From: a virus
Reading direction: 5' to 3' (one strand)
Length of the DNA: 34,315 nt
Virus record (IMG/VR): IMGVR_UViG_3300020054_000460
Coordinates: 1 to 34,315 of that record
Shown here: in pieces, positions 6,091 to 14,108 of the stretch
How positions within the stretch are numbered: position 1 is the stretch's first letter
Layout: each line of letters starts with the position of its first letter
Position numbers and translations under genes: made by a program
The notes under the pieces: generated by a model
What the model was told of the DNA's origin: nothing
Database searches by the model: none
The model's input: only the letters and a program-made list of their open reading frames with translations

Positions 6091-7293
6091 CTACGAGACG
6101 GGGTTGATCGGCGCAATCCAGCCGTCGGCGAACTGGTAGCGGAACGGGTCGGTGATGGTGCCAGCACCGACCCGCACAGGTGGCTCGCCGATCGTCGGCA
6201 CGACGCGGGTCTTGCATCGGCAGTTCGGATGGGCGGGCGGGTTGCCTGATCCGCTCGGCCAGAAGAAGTCACCAGCGAGCGGGACCCGCGTGCCGCCGAG
6301 GGGGACGCAGATGTTGCAGACGTCGAACGGGCCAGTGATCCATTCTTTCTGCGACTCGGGTGCGACGACGCCCGAATCCATCAGCAGCTGGTTCTGGTAC
6401 TGGATGCCCGCGTTCTGGGCGTAGGCGATCTCGGTGCGAGCGATCGCTCGGGCGCGTGACCGACGCAGTCGATCCCCGTAGCGCTGCATCGCTCGCTCGG
6501 CGACTCGAAGCGCGACGCTCGGTCGTTGACCTGCGGCGATCTGCTCGAACGCGATCGCGTTGCCGTGCTTGATGACCGCGGCGGTGTAGCGGTCGGTGAG
6601 TCCTCGAGTGTGGCCGACGTAGCGGGCGGCGAGGTCGGCACCGGTCGGGCGGGTCGGGGAGATGTCGTCGAGGATGGCGTAGATGGTCTGGGCGGTCTGT
6701 TGCGGGGTCAGGCCGGTGACGGTGCGGCCGGTCGTGAACGACTGCGACACGGTGAACGAGTCGGTGATGGCGGTCTCGATCGAGGTGCGGACGGTGGTGG
6801 TCAGGTCGTCGAGGATCGACTCGGAACGGAACCGGGCGTAGATGCGGCCGGGCGCGTTCGGGTCGGTGCGGTCGAAGGTTCGGAGGTCGGCGTCCCAGAT
6901 GACCTCGCGTTTCGCCTTGCGGAGTTCCGCGGTCGAGCGCAGCATGACTGGCGACCCCAGGTCGTAGAGGACCCGGTTGACGTCGCGGCGTTGCTGCTCG
7001 GCGGCGTCCTGTGCGCCTGACTGGAACGCTGCGAAGATCGGGCGCTGGAGGATGTCGGGGTCGTCGGTGATGAGTTCTGCGATGCGAGCGGTGAGCGTGG
7101 CGATCGTGACTCGGTCGTAGATGTAGTCGACGAGCAGGTCGGTCTGGATGGCATCCGCGATCTTCCCGACGGCCGTGGCGACGGTGCGTTCGGACCCGTA
7201 GAGCTTGTCGGAGTCGACCGGTCGAAACTCAGGGCGGTGGTTCTTGTAGACCTCGCCGGGATCACGGTCGCCCATGTCGACCCGTACCGTCAT
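6091..7293 (-). CDS. Mu gpF-like / SPP1 gp7-like head morphogenesis protein
   Basis: 400 residues. The C-terminal half has the family signature: ARAIARTEIAYAQNAG, then DVCNICVPLGG (Cys 326, 329) and HPNCRCKTRVVP (Cys 358, 360), the Cys-His cluster typical of the minor head protein F domain. The N-terminal half is helical and may contact the portal. Such proteins are found in a few copies inside the head and are thought to help genome ejection or portal assembly. ATG at 7293 overlaps the preceding stop as ATGA. Confidence 0.82.
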   Translation of the reverse strand: MTVRVDMGDRDPGEVYKNHRPEFRPVDSDKLYGSERTVATAVGKIADAIQTDLLVDYIYDRVTIATLTARIAELITDDPDILQRPIFAAFQSGAQDAAEQQRRDVNRVLYDLGSPVMLRSTAELRKAKREVIWDADLRTFDRTDPNAPGRIYARFRSESILDDLTTTVRTSIETAITDSFTVSQSFTTGRTVTGLTPQQTAQTIYAILDDISPTRPTGADLAARYVGHTRGLTDRYTAAVIKHGNAIAFEQIAAGQRPSVALRVAERAMQRYGDRLRRSRARAIARTEIAYAQNAGIQYQNQLLMDSGVVAPESQKEWITGPFDVCNICVPLGGTRVPLAGDFFWPSGSGNPPAHPNCRCKTRVVPTIGEPPVRVGAGTITDPFRYQFADGWIAPINPVS

Positions 7294-7592
7294 GGCGAAT
7301 AGAACACCGAACCGACAGCGGTGCCGGTGATGACCTCGCAGTAGATCCCGTCGGGACAGTGGACGCCGTTCGGCCCGTACCAGATCGTCCCGGCACCGTT
7401 CGAGGAGATGTCCAGCGCGGCGACGTGTTCGCCCGACGTCGACGTGCCGTTGTGCAGGTGGACCTTCACGTTCGCTGCGCCCTCGTCGCACAGCACGATC
7501 CCGTAGAGGACCGAGCTGCCGGTGACGATCTGCTGGTTGCCGCCGGTGAACTCGGCGATCGAGGCGGGCGGGTCGATGTACGAGTTGGTCAT
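7290..7592 (-). CDS. Small beta-rich virion-region protein
   Basis: 100 residues beginning MTNSYIDPPASIAEFTGG. The sequence is a series of short beta strands with glycine turns (VTGSSVLYGIVLCDEG, VKVHLHNGTS, GTIWYGPNGV) and no charged helices, the look of a small jelly-roll or decoration-type protein. I do not recognise a family. Its place between portal and gpF-like genes, coupled on both sides (TGATG and ATGA), makes a structural role likely. Confidence 0.55.
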   Translation of the reverse strand: MTNSYIDPPASIAEFTGGNQQIVTGSSVLYGIVLCDEGAANVKVHLHNGTSTSGEHVAALDISSNGAGTIWYGPNGVHCPDGIYCEVITGTAVGSVFYSP

Positions 7593-8920
7593 CAGTCGAC
7601 CTGCGCTTCCTCGTCGGTCGGGAGTCCGCCGATCTCTCGCAGGTAGTCGTCGAGATTGTCGTCTGGGATGAGCGCGCCCGCGGTGGCGAGGCGGGAGACG
7701 TAGTTGGAGATCGTGTCGAGGTCGGGTGCGCGTGGTGCGGTGTAGGCGATCGTCGGAGCGAGGCGCGGGTCGATCCCGTTGATCCGCATCAGGCGAGGCA
7801 CCGCGTAGCTGTTGAGGACGTCAGCGATCGAGGCGAGGTAGGCGGCGATCGAGTCCTGGAACAGTTCGATCTTCGACACCGAGAGCGCCTGCGCGCCTAT
7901 GCGGTCGTGACCGACCAGTAGGAAGTCGGCGAGCATCGTCATCGCGATCCGGGTGTCGTAGCGGCTGATGATGACGTTCGTGTCGAACTGGCGGCGACCA
8001 CCAGTGCTCATGAGCTTGATGTCGTAGGCGAGGTTGCCGGTCTCGTGGTCGTAGGCCAGGGGGAATACGAGACCCTCTTGCTCGTCGCGTCTGATGTTGC
8101 GGACGATCTCTTTGATCGCGGTGAGGGCCTGGGTCTCGGCCGATGTGGCGGAGTCGGAGAGGAGCTGGGGTGGCACGAACGCCACAGGCATCCCGGCGAG
8201 ATCGCGTTCGATGCCGATCGCTTCGATCTCGGCGATGCGCTTCTGGTAGTACCACGAGACGTAGGCCGATCGCAGGATCGAGCGGCCTTGCGGGTTGTTC
8301 ATGCGGGTCGTGGTGCGGAACAGCAGCGACTTCTCGATCGGGAGGAACACGTTCGTCCCCGCCGAGGGGTCCTGCTGGATCGCGCCCTCGATCCCGCCGT
8401 GCGAGTCGAGCTGCCATTCGGTGATGGTGTCCTGTGCCCGGACGGGGAGCTTGCGCCACCCGATCCGGCCGTCGTCGAACTTCGAGGAGGTGCCGTCGTC
8501 GGCGAGGCCGTTGCGGCGCTTGTAGACGATCTCGTGGAGCGAGTAGCCGTACACGAGGAACCCGAGGACGGACGAGATGAAGTCCTCCCACGAGGTGCTC
8601 ATGTCGGACATGCACGACGCGACGAACTCGGCCTCGTCGATGGCGGCCTGGTCGTCGGGGTCCGCGGGCTGCACGGTCCAATCGACCGAGCGGAACAACA
8701 TCTCGATCGAAGCGAGCGTCGCGCCGATGACGGGATGGTTCTCGGCCATCTCGCGGAAGATCGCCATCCCGCCTCGACCTTGAAGCTGTCGTAGGAAGTC
8801 CTCGGTGATCTGTCCCGCGTTCACCGACAGGCCAGCCGAGCCAACCTCAGCGAAGTCGGTCGACGTGACCTTCTGCTTCTTGACCGGCGTGGTCCGGCCG
8901 CCCGTCTTGTTCTGCGCCAC
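7592..8920 (-). CDS. Portal protein (Mu gp29-like, DUF935 type)
   Basis: 442 residues. Typical portal features are present: MAIFREMAENHPVIGATLASIE near residue 50, a helical crown and stem with WEDFISSVLGFLVYGYSLHEIV, the RRNGL loop, and a late FLLVGHDRIGAQALS segment followed by a C-terminal helical bundle. This matches the Mu gp29 branch of portals. The ring of twelve copies forms the DNA entry vertex and binds terminase. GTG at 8920 is the likely start, since the reading frame opens there ten bases after the protease stop, although the ribosome-binding site is weak. Confidence 0.85.
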   Translation of the reverse strand: MAQNKTGGRTTPVKKQKVTSTDFAEVGSAGLSVNAGQITEDFLRQLQGRGGMAIFREMAENHPVIGATLASIEMLFRSVDWTVQPADPDDQAAIDEAEFVASCMSDMSTSWEDFISSVLGFLVYGYSLHEIVYKRRNGLADDGTSSKFDDGRIGWRKLPVRAQDTITEWQLDSHGGIEGAIQQDPSAGTNVFLPIEKSLLFRTTTRMNNPQGRSILRSAYVSWYYQKRIAEIEAIGIERDLAGMPVAFVPPQLLSDSATSAETQALTAIKEIVRNIRRDEQEGLVFPLAYDHETGNLAYDIKLMSTGGRRQFDTNVIISRYDTRIAMTMLADFLLVGHDRIGAQALSVSKIELFQDSIAAYLASIADVLNSYAVPRLMRINGIDPRLAPTIAYTAPRAPDLDTISNYVSRLATAGALIPDDNLDDYLREIGGLPTDEEAQVD

Positions 8921-8930
8921 GATCGGCAGC

Positions 8931-10868
8931 CTACTCGCTGGTCGGGGTCAGGGATAGATCTGCCTCGACGCGGCGGGCCTTGCCGCCGATCGAGTAGCCG
9001 CGGAGCTGGCCCGCTTTGACGAGATCCCAGGCCCATGACTCCCACACGACGCCCATGAACGGGGTCTCGGCTGGGAACTCGACCTTGCGGATGTCTTCGC
9101 CTGGGAGCGAGAGCGATGTCTGGATCGGCATCGGCCAGGTCAGGATCTCGACCATCTCGCCCGCGGCTTTGTCGGAGTGCTGGAGGAAGATGGTGCGGTC
9201 GCCGGAGCGGACCCAGTCCCAGATCGCCTTCTGGAGTGTGGCGGCGTCGATGAACTCGCCGTGGCCGTCGAGGCGGCCGGGGACGTACACCGGGCCGAGG
9301 GTGTAGCGCTCCTCGGCTTTGGCGAACGGGACGACGGCGTGGAGCGCTGCGAGCTTCTCGGTGGTGTCGCCGGTCGTGTACGGCGGAGCGAACCCGAGCG
9401 CTTCGAGGCGGTCCTCGATGACGCTGCGAGCGAGGTCGAGCATCATGTCGCCGCTCGACTTGTGAGTGAGTTGGTGGGCGGCGATGAGCTGCTCAGGTGT
9501 GAGACCATCGAGCGATCGAGAGAACGACTCGATCTGGGCGAGGCGTTCCTCGGCGTCGGCCATCGTGTCGTAGCAGCCGAAGCGTCGACCACGACCCTCG
9601 GAGTAGACACAGAAGCGACCATCCTCCTCGACGATCTCCTTGCGGAACTCGTGACCGTATCCCTTCGTCTCGTCGTCGTAGCCGTAGCCCGACTCGATCT
9701 CGACGTCGACCTCGGCGAGGATCGGCTTCCACGCAGCGCAGACATACCCGGCGCGGACCGCCGCGCCGAACTTCAGGCACGCGCCGATCTTGTAATAGGC
9801 GCAGTTGTCGCAGCGACGCTGACCGTCGGCGGGTGCGTAGGCGTCGGGGAGGGCGTGCGGGATCGGTTCGCCGTCGGGGTAGCGGATGTGGGCTTTGTCG
9901 GTGTCCATGCTTTTCCTGGTCGACAGCGGGTGCCCCTCGGGCAGTAGGTCGGTGTCGAAAGCTGATCGAGGGAATCGTCCCGTGCGTACCGCGGTGAGGA
10001 ACGCGTTCACCCTGGCGTATGCCCACTGGTCCGCTGATCCGACGTTCGGTCGAACCGATGCTGGGTTGGTTCGGTAAGCGCCGACACCACGCTCGAACAC
10101 GGCGCTCAGCATTCGCAGGGTGACTCGCTTCGAGGCGGTGCTGCCGTGCTTCTCGTTGTGGTCCTCGACCTTGCGTTCGAGCGCATCTCGGACTCGGGCC
10201 GAGACTTCTTTCTTGATTCGGTCGCTGATGTCGCCAGCTGGTCGAAGTTCCGAGGCTGATCGAAGCGCCTGTCGATCGGTCGGGGTCAGGCGTCGATCTT
10301 CGTCGATGGCGTACACCTGCATCAGGACGGCGGGGTCGTCGCTCGATGCTTCTCTCGTGTCGCCTGCGCGTTCGATCGTGCCAGTGCGGAACACTTCGAC
10401 CGCGACGCCTGTGGCGTACTCGGTCGGTCCTGGCGGCTTCGGGATGGCGTAGAGGTACGCACGCCCGACACGAGCATCAGATCCCGCGACCTTCTCCAGT
10501 CGGTCTCGTGTGCGTTCAGCCCACTCCATCGCTGCCATCCTGTCCTGCCCGAGGGAACCGCCCCACAGCAACCACGCCACGATCCCTGGCGTGGGTCGAT
10601 CGGTCTCCCCATTGATGAACGCTCGACTGTCGTCTGTCTCGATGTCGCCTCGATGTCGAGCGAACCACGCGGCCATCCGGGTCACCTTGTCCTCGGACAC
10701 GTTGCCGCCTGCCATCGCCCGAGCTTCGCGGATCGTGGCAGGGCGCAGACCATCACCAGCGAACTCCAGCAGGTCCAAGCCGCGGGACGCGTTGGCGGAG
10801 ATGTACGAGGGGACTGCGACCATGCGTCGATCGTAGTCGACGAAAACGACCGCCGCCGCGGCCGTCAC
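8931..10868 (-). CDS. Head maturation protease fused to an N-terminal phage domain and a Cys cluster
   Basis: 645 residues from GTG 10868, chosen because it overlaps the TerL stop as GTGA, like many junctions here; ATG 10823 is the alternative. Residues about 17-140 carry the PSYI..NA.RGLDLLEF...G...ATI.EAR.MA..N.SED...RMAAWFARH motif block ending in GIVAWLLWGG, seen in several phage head proteins. About residue 400 is a CX2CX7CX12C cluster (RRCDNCAYY ... GACLKF ... VCAAWKP). The C-terminal 200 residues resemble the XkdF-like serine protease family (peptidase S78-type): H564 in LQHSD and S626 in GYSIGG are candidate catalytic residues. The protease should cleave scaffold and head proteins. 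The fusion is larger than usual. Confidence 0.75.
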   Translation of the reverse strand: MTAAAAVVFVDYDRRMVAVPSYISANASRGLDLLEFAGDGLRPATIREARAMAGGNVSEDKVTRMAAWFARHRGDIETDDSRAFINGETDRPTPGIVAWLLWGGSLGQDRMAAMEWAERTRDRLEKVAGSDARVGRAYLYAIPKPPGPTEYATGVAVEVFRTGTIERAGDTREASSDDPAVLMQVYAIDEDRRLTPTDRQALRSASELRPAGDISDRIKKEVSARVRDALERKVEDHNEKHGSTASKRVTLRMLSAVFERGVGAYRTNPASVRPNVGSADQWAYARVNAFLTAVRTGRFPRSAFDTDLLPEGHPLSTRKSMDTDKAHIRYPDGEPIPHALPDAYAPADGQRRCDNCAYYKIGACLKFGAAVRAGYVCAAWKPILAEVDVEIESGYGYDDETKGYGHEFRKEIVEEDGRFCVYSEGRGRRFGCYDTMADAEERLAQIESFSRSLDGLTPEQLIAAHQLTHKSSGDMMLDLARSVIEDRLEALGFAPPYTTGDTTEKLAALHAVVPFAKAEERYTLGPVYVPGRLDGHGEFIDAATLQKAIWDWVRSGDRTIFLQHSDKAAGEMVEILTWPMPIQTSLSLPGEDIRKVEFPAETPFMGVVWESWAWDLVKAGQLRGYSIGGKARRVEADLSLTPTSE

Positions 10869-12187
10869 ACTGTCCAGGGCGACTTTCGGGTCGACTGGAA
10901 AGGGACCACCGCCTGCGGCTCTCGACCGCCGACCATCAACTCCGACAGCGCCCACACGAGAGCGTCGAGCCTGTCGGGTGATGGTCCGTCTGGTGTCCAG
11001 GTGCACAGCTGATCTTCGAGTTCAGGGAACGCTCCCGCGTGGTGGACCCGGCCCTGCTCGTACAGGGCAGCGACGGGTTCGGCTCGGGTGCGCTTGCCGC
11101 GGGACGCGTGGACGAGCTTGACGGGGACCGAGGCGTCGATGGTGCGAAGGGTGTGGGAGATCATGTCGCCGCCCTGGTTCGCCTCTGCGACGATCCGGTC
11201 GGCCTTGTGGACGTGGTGCGCGGTGACCGCAGCGGACGCCCACTCGGCGGGGCTGCCCTTCATCGAGCGGTCCTCCAGGACGTAGCCGTGGCCGTGGTCG
11301 TCGACGCCTGCGACGATGATGCCGGTCTCGTCCGAGTCGACGTTGGCCGAAGCGGCTGGGTCGATCGCGACGACGACCCGGCGGAGGTTCGGGACGGTGG
11401 TGGTGCGGGCATCGTCGAGCATGTCGCGATTCCACAGCGCGCCGTCGGCGTCGAGGAGCAGTTCGGCTTCGAGTTCCTGACGACCCAGGCGGGTGCCCTC
11501 GTAGCGGTGTCGCATCTCGTCGAGGAACGTCGCGGACAGGTTGGCGGCGTTCTCGTAGGTCGAGCCTCTGGTCACGACGCAGTCGGGCCGGTCGGCGAGG
11601 TTGCGGATCAGGCGAGTCGGTCGAGGGGTGGTGGTGGCGACCGCCCGCGGTCGATCGCCGATCCGGAGGCCGAACATCAGCTGGTCCCATGCGTCGGGGT
11701 AGCGCCAGGCGGCGACCTCGTCGGCCCAGGCGAGATCGTGGTTCGGTCCGCGGAGTCGGTCGGGTTCGTCTGCTGAGTAGGTCGTGGCGATCGCTCCGTT
11801 CGGGAACGTGACCCGCCGCTTCGATGGTTCGTATCGCGGGCGGGTCTCGTCAGGGAAGATGCGAAGCAGGCCGGACTCGCCCTCGATCATCGTGTCGCGG
11901 ACGTCCGCGGCGGTCGCTCCGACGAGTGCGATGCGTCCAGCGTGACCAGACTCGACCTGTCGTCGCACCCACTCAGCACCTGACCTGGTCTTGCCGAACC
12001 CGCGGCCAGCGAGGATCAGCCAGATGCGCCAGTCGCCGTCGGGAGCGAGCTGCGCTGGGCGTGCCCACACCGACCAGTCGTAGAGGATCGACCGGATCAT
12101 GTGCGGGTCGTAGTCCTCGACCCAGTCGATGCCTTCGGCTTCCGCGGCGGCGATGAGCCGCTGCACCACCGATCGCTCGTCGGTCAC
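10865..12187 (-). CDS. terL: Terminase large subunit
   Basis: 440 residues. Walker A LAGRGFGKT (Gly61-Thr67), Walker B LAWADE (residues 152-157) and a motif-III-like TTTPRP segment (186-190) give the packaging ATPase. From residue about 272 the RNase H-like nuclease begins with VVVAIDPAAS (Asp276), and the late DRLDALVWAL carries the last acidic residue. The GTG at 12187 overlaps the TerS stop (GTGA). It cuts concatemers and pumps DNA into the head through the portal. The length is at the short end for the family, and all motor motifs are intact. Confidence 0.93.
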   Translation of the reverse strand: MTDERSVVQRLIAAAEAEGIDWVEDYDPHMIRSILYDWSVWARPAQLAPDGDWRIWLILAGRGFGKTRSGAEWVRRQVESGHAGRIALVGATAADVRDTMIEGESGLLRIFPDETRPRYEPSKRRVTFPNGAIATTYSADEPDRLRGPNHDLAWADEVAAWRYPDAWDQLMFGLRIGDRPRAVATTTPRPTRLIRNLADRPDCVVTRGSTYENAANLSATFLDEMRHRYEGTRLGRQELEAELLLDADGALWNRDMLDDARTTTVPNLRRVVVAIDPAASANVDSDETGIIVAGVDDHGHGYVLEDRSMKGSPAEWASAAVTAHHVHKADRIVAEANQGGDMISHTLRTIDASVPVKLVHASRGKRTRAEPVAALYEQGRVHHAGAFPELEDQLCTWTPDGPSPDRLDALVWALSELMVGGREPQAVVPFQSTRKSPWTV

Positions 12188-12657
12188 GCTTCGAGCTTGC
12201 GAAGACGTTCTCGGAGGATCTCGCCGACGTCGGTGCGGAGTGGTCCGCCTTCTGGGCCGGTGACCTCGAGCTGGCGCGGTGCGTCCATCCCGAACAGTTG
12301 ACGACGTGCGCTCGAGATTCTGATCGCTGAGTTCGTGAGGGTGGCGAGCTGGTTCGGATCGGCGTCGGCTCCGAGCTGGGCGATCGCGGTCGACACTCGT
12401 CGCCATAGCTGGTCGATGCGTTCACCCTCGGACGCTCGAACCTCTTCGACTGCCGCGGTTCCCCATCGCTTCAGGGCGGCGTCGTAGGCGCGTTTGGCGG
12501 AGGACCGATCGGCGTAGCCGACGTGGTCGGCGATCTCGTCGAACGTCCAGCCGACTCGGCGCAGTTCGACGACTTTGCGGTAGCGGTCGGCTTCGTCGGG
12601 TGTGAGCGCGGCGGTGGCGTTCTTCTGTGGTGCGGGGTGTCCGGGCTTGCGGGCCAT
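12184..12657 (-). CDS. terS: Terminase small subunit
   Basis: 157 residues beginning MARKPGHPAPQ. A helix-turn-helix (about residues 35-60, GWTFDEIADHVGY ... AKRAYDAALKRW) precedes a helical oligomerisation region and a charged C-terminus (LRERLRKLEA). This is the DNA recognition subunit that marks the packaging site and feeds TerL. No ribosome-binding site precedes the ATG; instead TACACT lies six bases upstream, so the message is probably leaderless. It overlaps TerL by GTGA. Confidence 0.82.
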   Translation of the reverse strand: MARKPGHPAPQKNATAALTPDEADRYRKVVELRRVGWTFDEIADHVGYADRSSAKRAYDAALKRWGTAAVEEVRASEGERIDQLWRRVSTAIAQLGADADPNQLATLTNSAIRISSARRQLFGMDAPRQLEVTGPEGGPLRTDVGEILRERLRKLEA

Positions 12658-12663
12658 GTTGCG

Positions 12664-12691
12664 AGTGTAGCGTTGTCGGGCGGGTGGTCTA
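12664..12691 (-). promoter_or_regulatory. Leaderless late promoter at terminase
   Basis: TACACT at 12669-12664 on the minus strand is followed by six bases and the TerS ATG (12657). TAGACC at 12691-12686 (four of six to TTGACA), 16 bases upstream, is a possible -35 and overlaps the stop of the methyltransferase gene. The context resembles the promoter at 6055 (TACACT followed by YCG). Confidence 0.6.
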
Positions 12692-14077
12692 GTCGACGAA
12701 GTTTCGGGCCTTGCCAGTTCGTTCGAGGATGGGCTTCGTGTCGGTGTGTCGCTGGTATCGGTTGCAGATGATGTCGACGTAGATCGGGGAGATCTCGATG
12801 CCGTGGCCGCGTCGGTTGTTGGCGTCTGCGGCGAGGATGGTCGAGCCTGATCCGCAGAAGGGGTCGTAGACGATGTCGTTGTCGTCGGTGTAGGCCTTGA
12901 TGAAGAACTCGGGGAGGCCGACTGGGAATGCTGCGCCGTGGCCGGTCGCTTCGTGAGATGAGGCGAAGGTTGGGAGTCTGTTGGATGGGTAGGCGAGTCC
13001 TGGTTCGCTTCTGATCTTGAAGTCGAACCCTGGCTGGCCTTGTCGTTCGGCGTTGCTGCTCCCTTGGAGCTTCGCCCAGTTGGTGTCGCCCGCGCCTGGT
13101 CCTAGTGCCTGTGGGACTCGTTCCGATTCGTAGGTGACTGCGTCAGGGTTGAATCGCCACTCCTCGCCTGGGCGGGTGAACTGGTAGACAGGCTCGAACG
13201 CGTTCTTGAATCGACGGGCGGGTCTCATCGGGACGCCGTTGCGTTCCCAGCAGTACTCGGTCGCGATGTTCCATCCCCATCGTGTGTAGTGGGCGTTGAC
13301 GAGATCCATGACGTAGGTCTCCATCGAGAGGCCGTTCGATCCTGCCTTGATGTTCATGAAGTACGAACCGTCGTCGGTCAGGTGGTGGAGGATGTTGTCC
13401 GCGATTGGTTGATACCAGTCGACGTACTGGTCGGGTGGGATCGGTTGGAAGGGGGAGTCCTCGTCGTACTTCCTGCGGTCGGCGTATGGCGGGGATGTGA
13501 CGGCGAGGTTGATCTGTTGGCCGTTGAGGAGGCGGGCGACGTCGTCGGGGTTGCGGGAGTCGCCGCACATCACTCGATGGTTGCCGAGTAGCCAGATGTC
13601 GCCAGGCTTCGCGATGCGAGGCACTTCTGCGAGCGGTTCGGGTAGGTCGGTGTCGTCGGGCTGTTGGAACGACTGGTCGAGTTCTGCGAGGAGGTCGTCG
13701 AGGTCGTCGCCGTCGTAGCCTGTGCCTTCGAGGTTGCCGTTCTTGCCCATCTCGGCGAGGAGGTCTGCGAGGGCGTGGTCGTCGTAGGTGGCGAGGTCGG
13801 TGGTGCGGTTGTCGGCGAGGAGGATGCGGTGGGCGGTGTCGTCGTCGACGTCGACCCAGTGGACGGGGACGCGGTCGATGCCGCAGTGGATCGCAGCCTG
13901 GAGACGATGGTTCCCGACGAGGACGTGCCCAGTGGAGATCTGAGCGACGAGCGTGCCGTACCAGCCGTTCGATTCGATCGACTGGATGATCGCGCCGACG
14001 TCGCCTTGTCTCGGGTTGGATGGGTGGGAGACGAGTTCGGTGAGTGCTGTTTTGCGGATGCCTGGCTTCGGGGTCAT
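12689..14077 (-). CDS. ParB-domain/DNA methyltransferase fusion, SPPY type
   Basis: 462 residues. Residues 1-134 are a ParB/Srx-like domain (IRKTALTELVSHPSNPRQGDVG, then GHVLVGNHRLQAAI). The methylase has TSPPY at 194-198 (motif IV) before DPFCGSGST near residue 405 (motif I), the beta-class order. SPPY is usual for N4-cytosine methylases and some N6-adenine ones. No matching restriction enzyme is seen. It presumably modifies phage DNA to evade host restriction. The start at 14077 aligns with the twin gene; ATG 14098 is also in frame. The N-terminus is 92% identical to that of the gene at 14109-15608. Confidence 0.85.
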   Translation of the reverse strand: MTPKPGIRKTALTELVSHPSNPRQGDVGAIIQSIESNGWYGTLVAQISTGHVLVGNHRLQAAIHCGIDRVPVHWVDVDDDTAHRILLADNRTTDLATYDDHALADLLAEMGKNGNLEGTGYDGDDLDDLLAELDQSFQQPDDTDLPEPLAEVPRIAKPGDIWLLGNHRVMCGDSRNPDDVARLLNGQQINLAVTSPPYADRRKYDEDSPFQPIPPDQYVDWYQPIADNILHHLTDDGSYFMNIKAGSNGLSMETYVMDLVNAHYTRWGWNIATEYCWERNGVPMRPARRFKNAFEPVYQFTRPGEEWRFNPDAVTYESERVPQALGPGAGDTNWAKLQGSSNAERQGQPGFDFKIRSEPGLAYPSNRLPTFASSHEATGHGAAFPVGLPEFFIKAYTDDNDIVYDPFCGSGSTILAADANNRRGHGIEISPIYVDIICNRYQRHTDTKPILERTGKARNFVD

Positions 14078-14108
14078 GTTTCGAGGATCGTCTTTCATGT
14101 CGGGTTGG

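Noticed and set aside
9177-9947. Plus-strand frame opposite the head protease gene
   Set aside because: Shadow frame; no ribosome-binding site or domain, and the minus strand has the Cys cluster and protease motifs.
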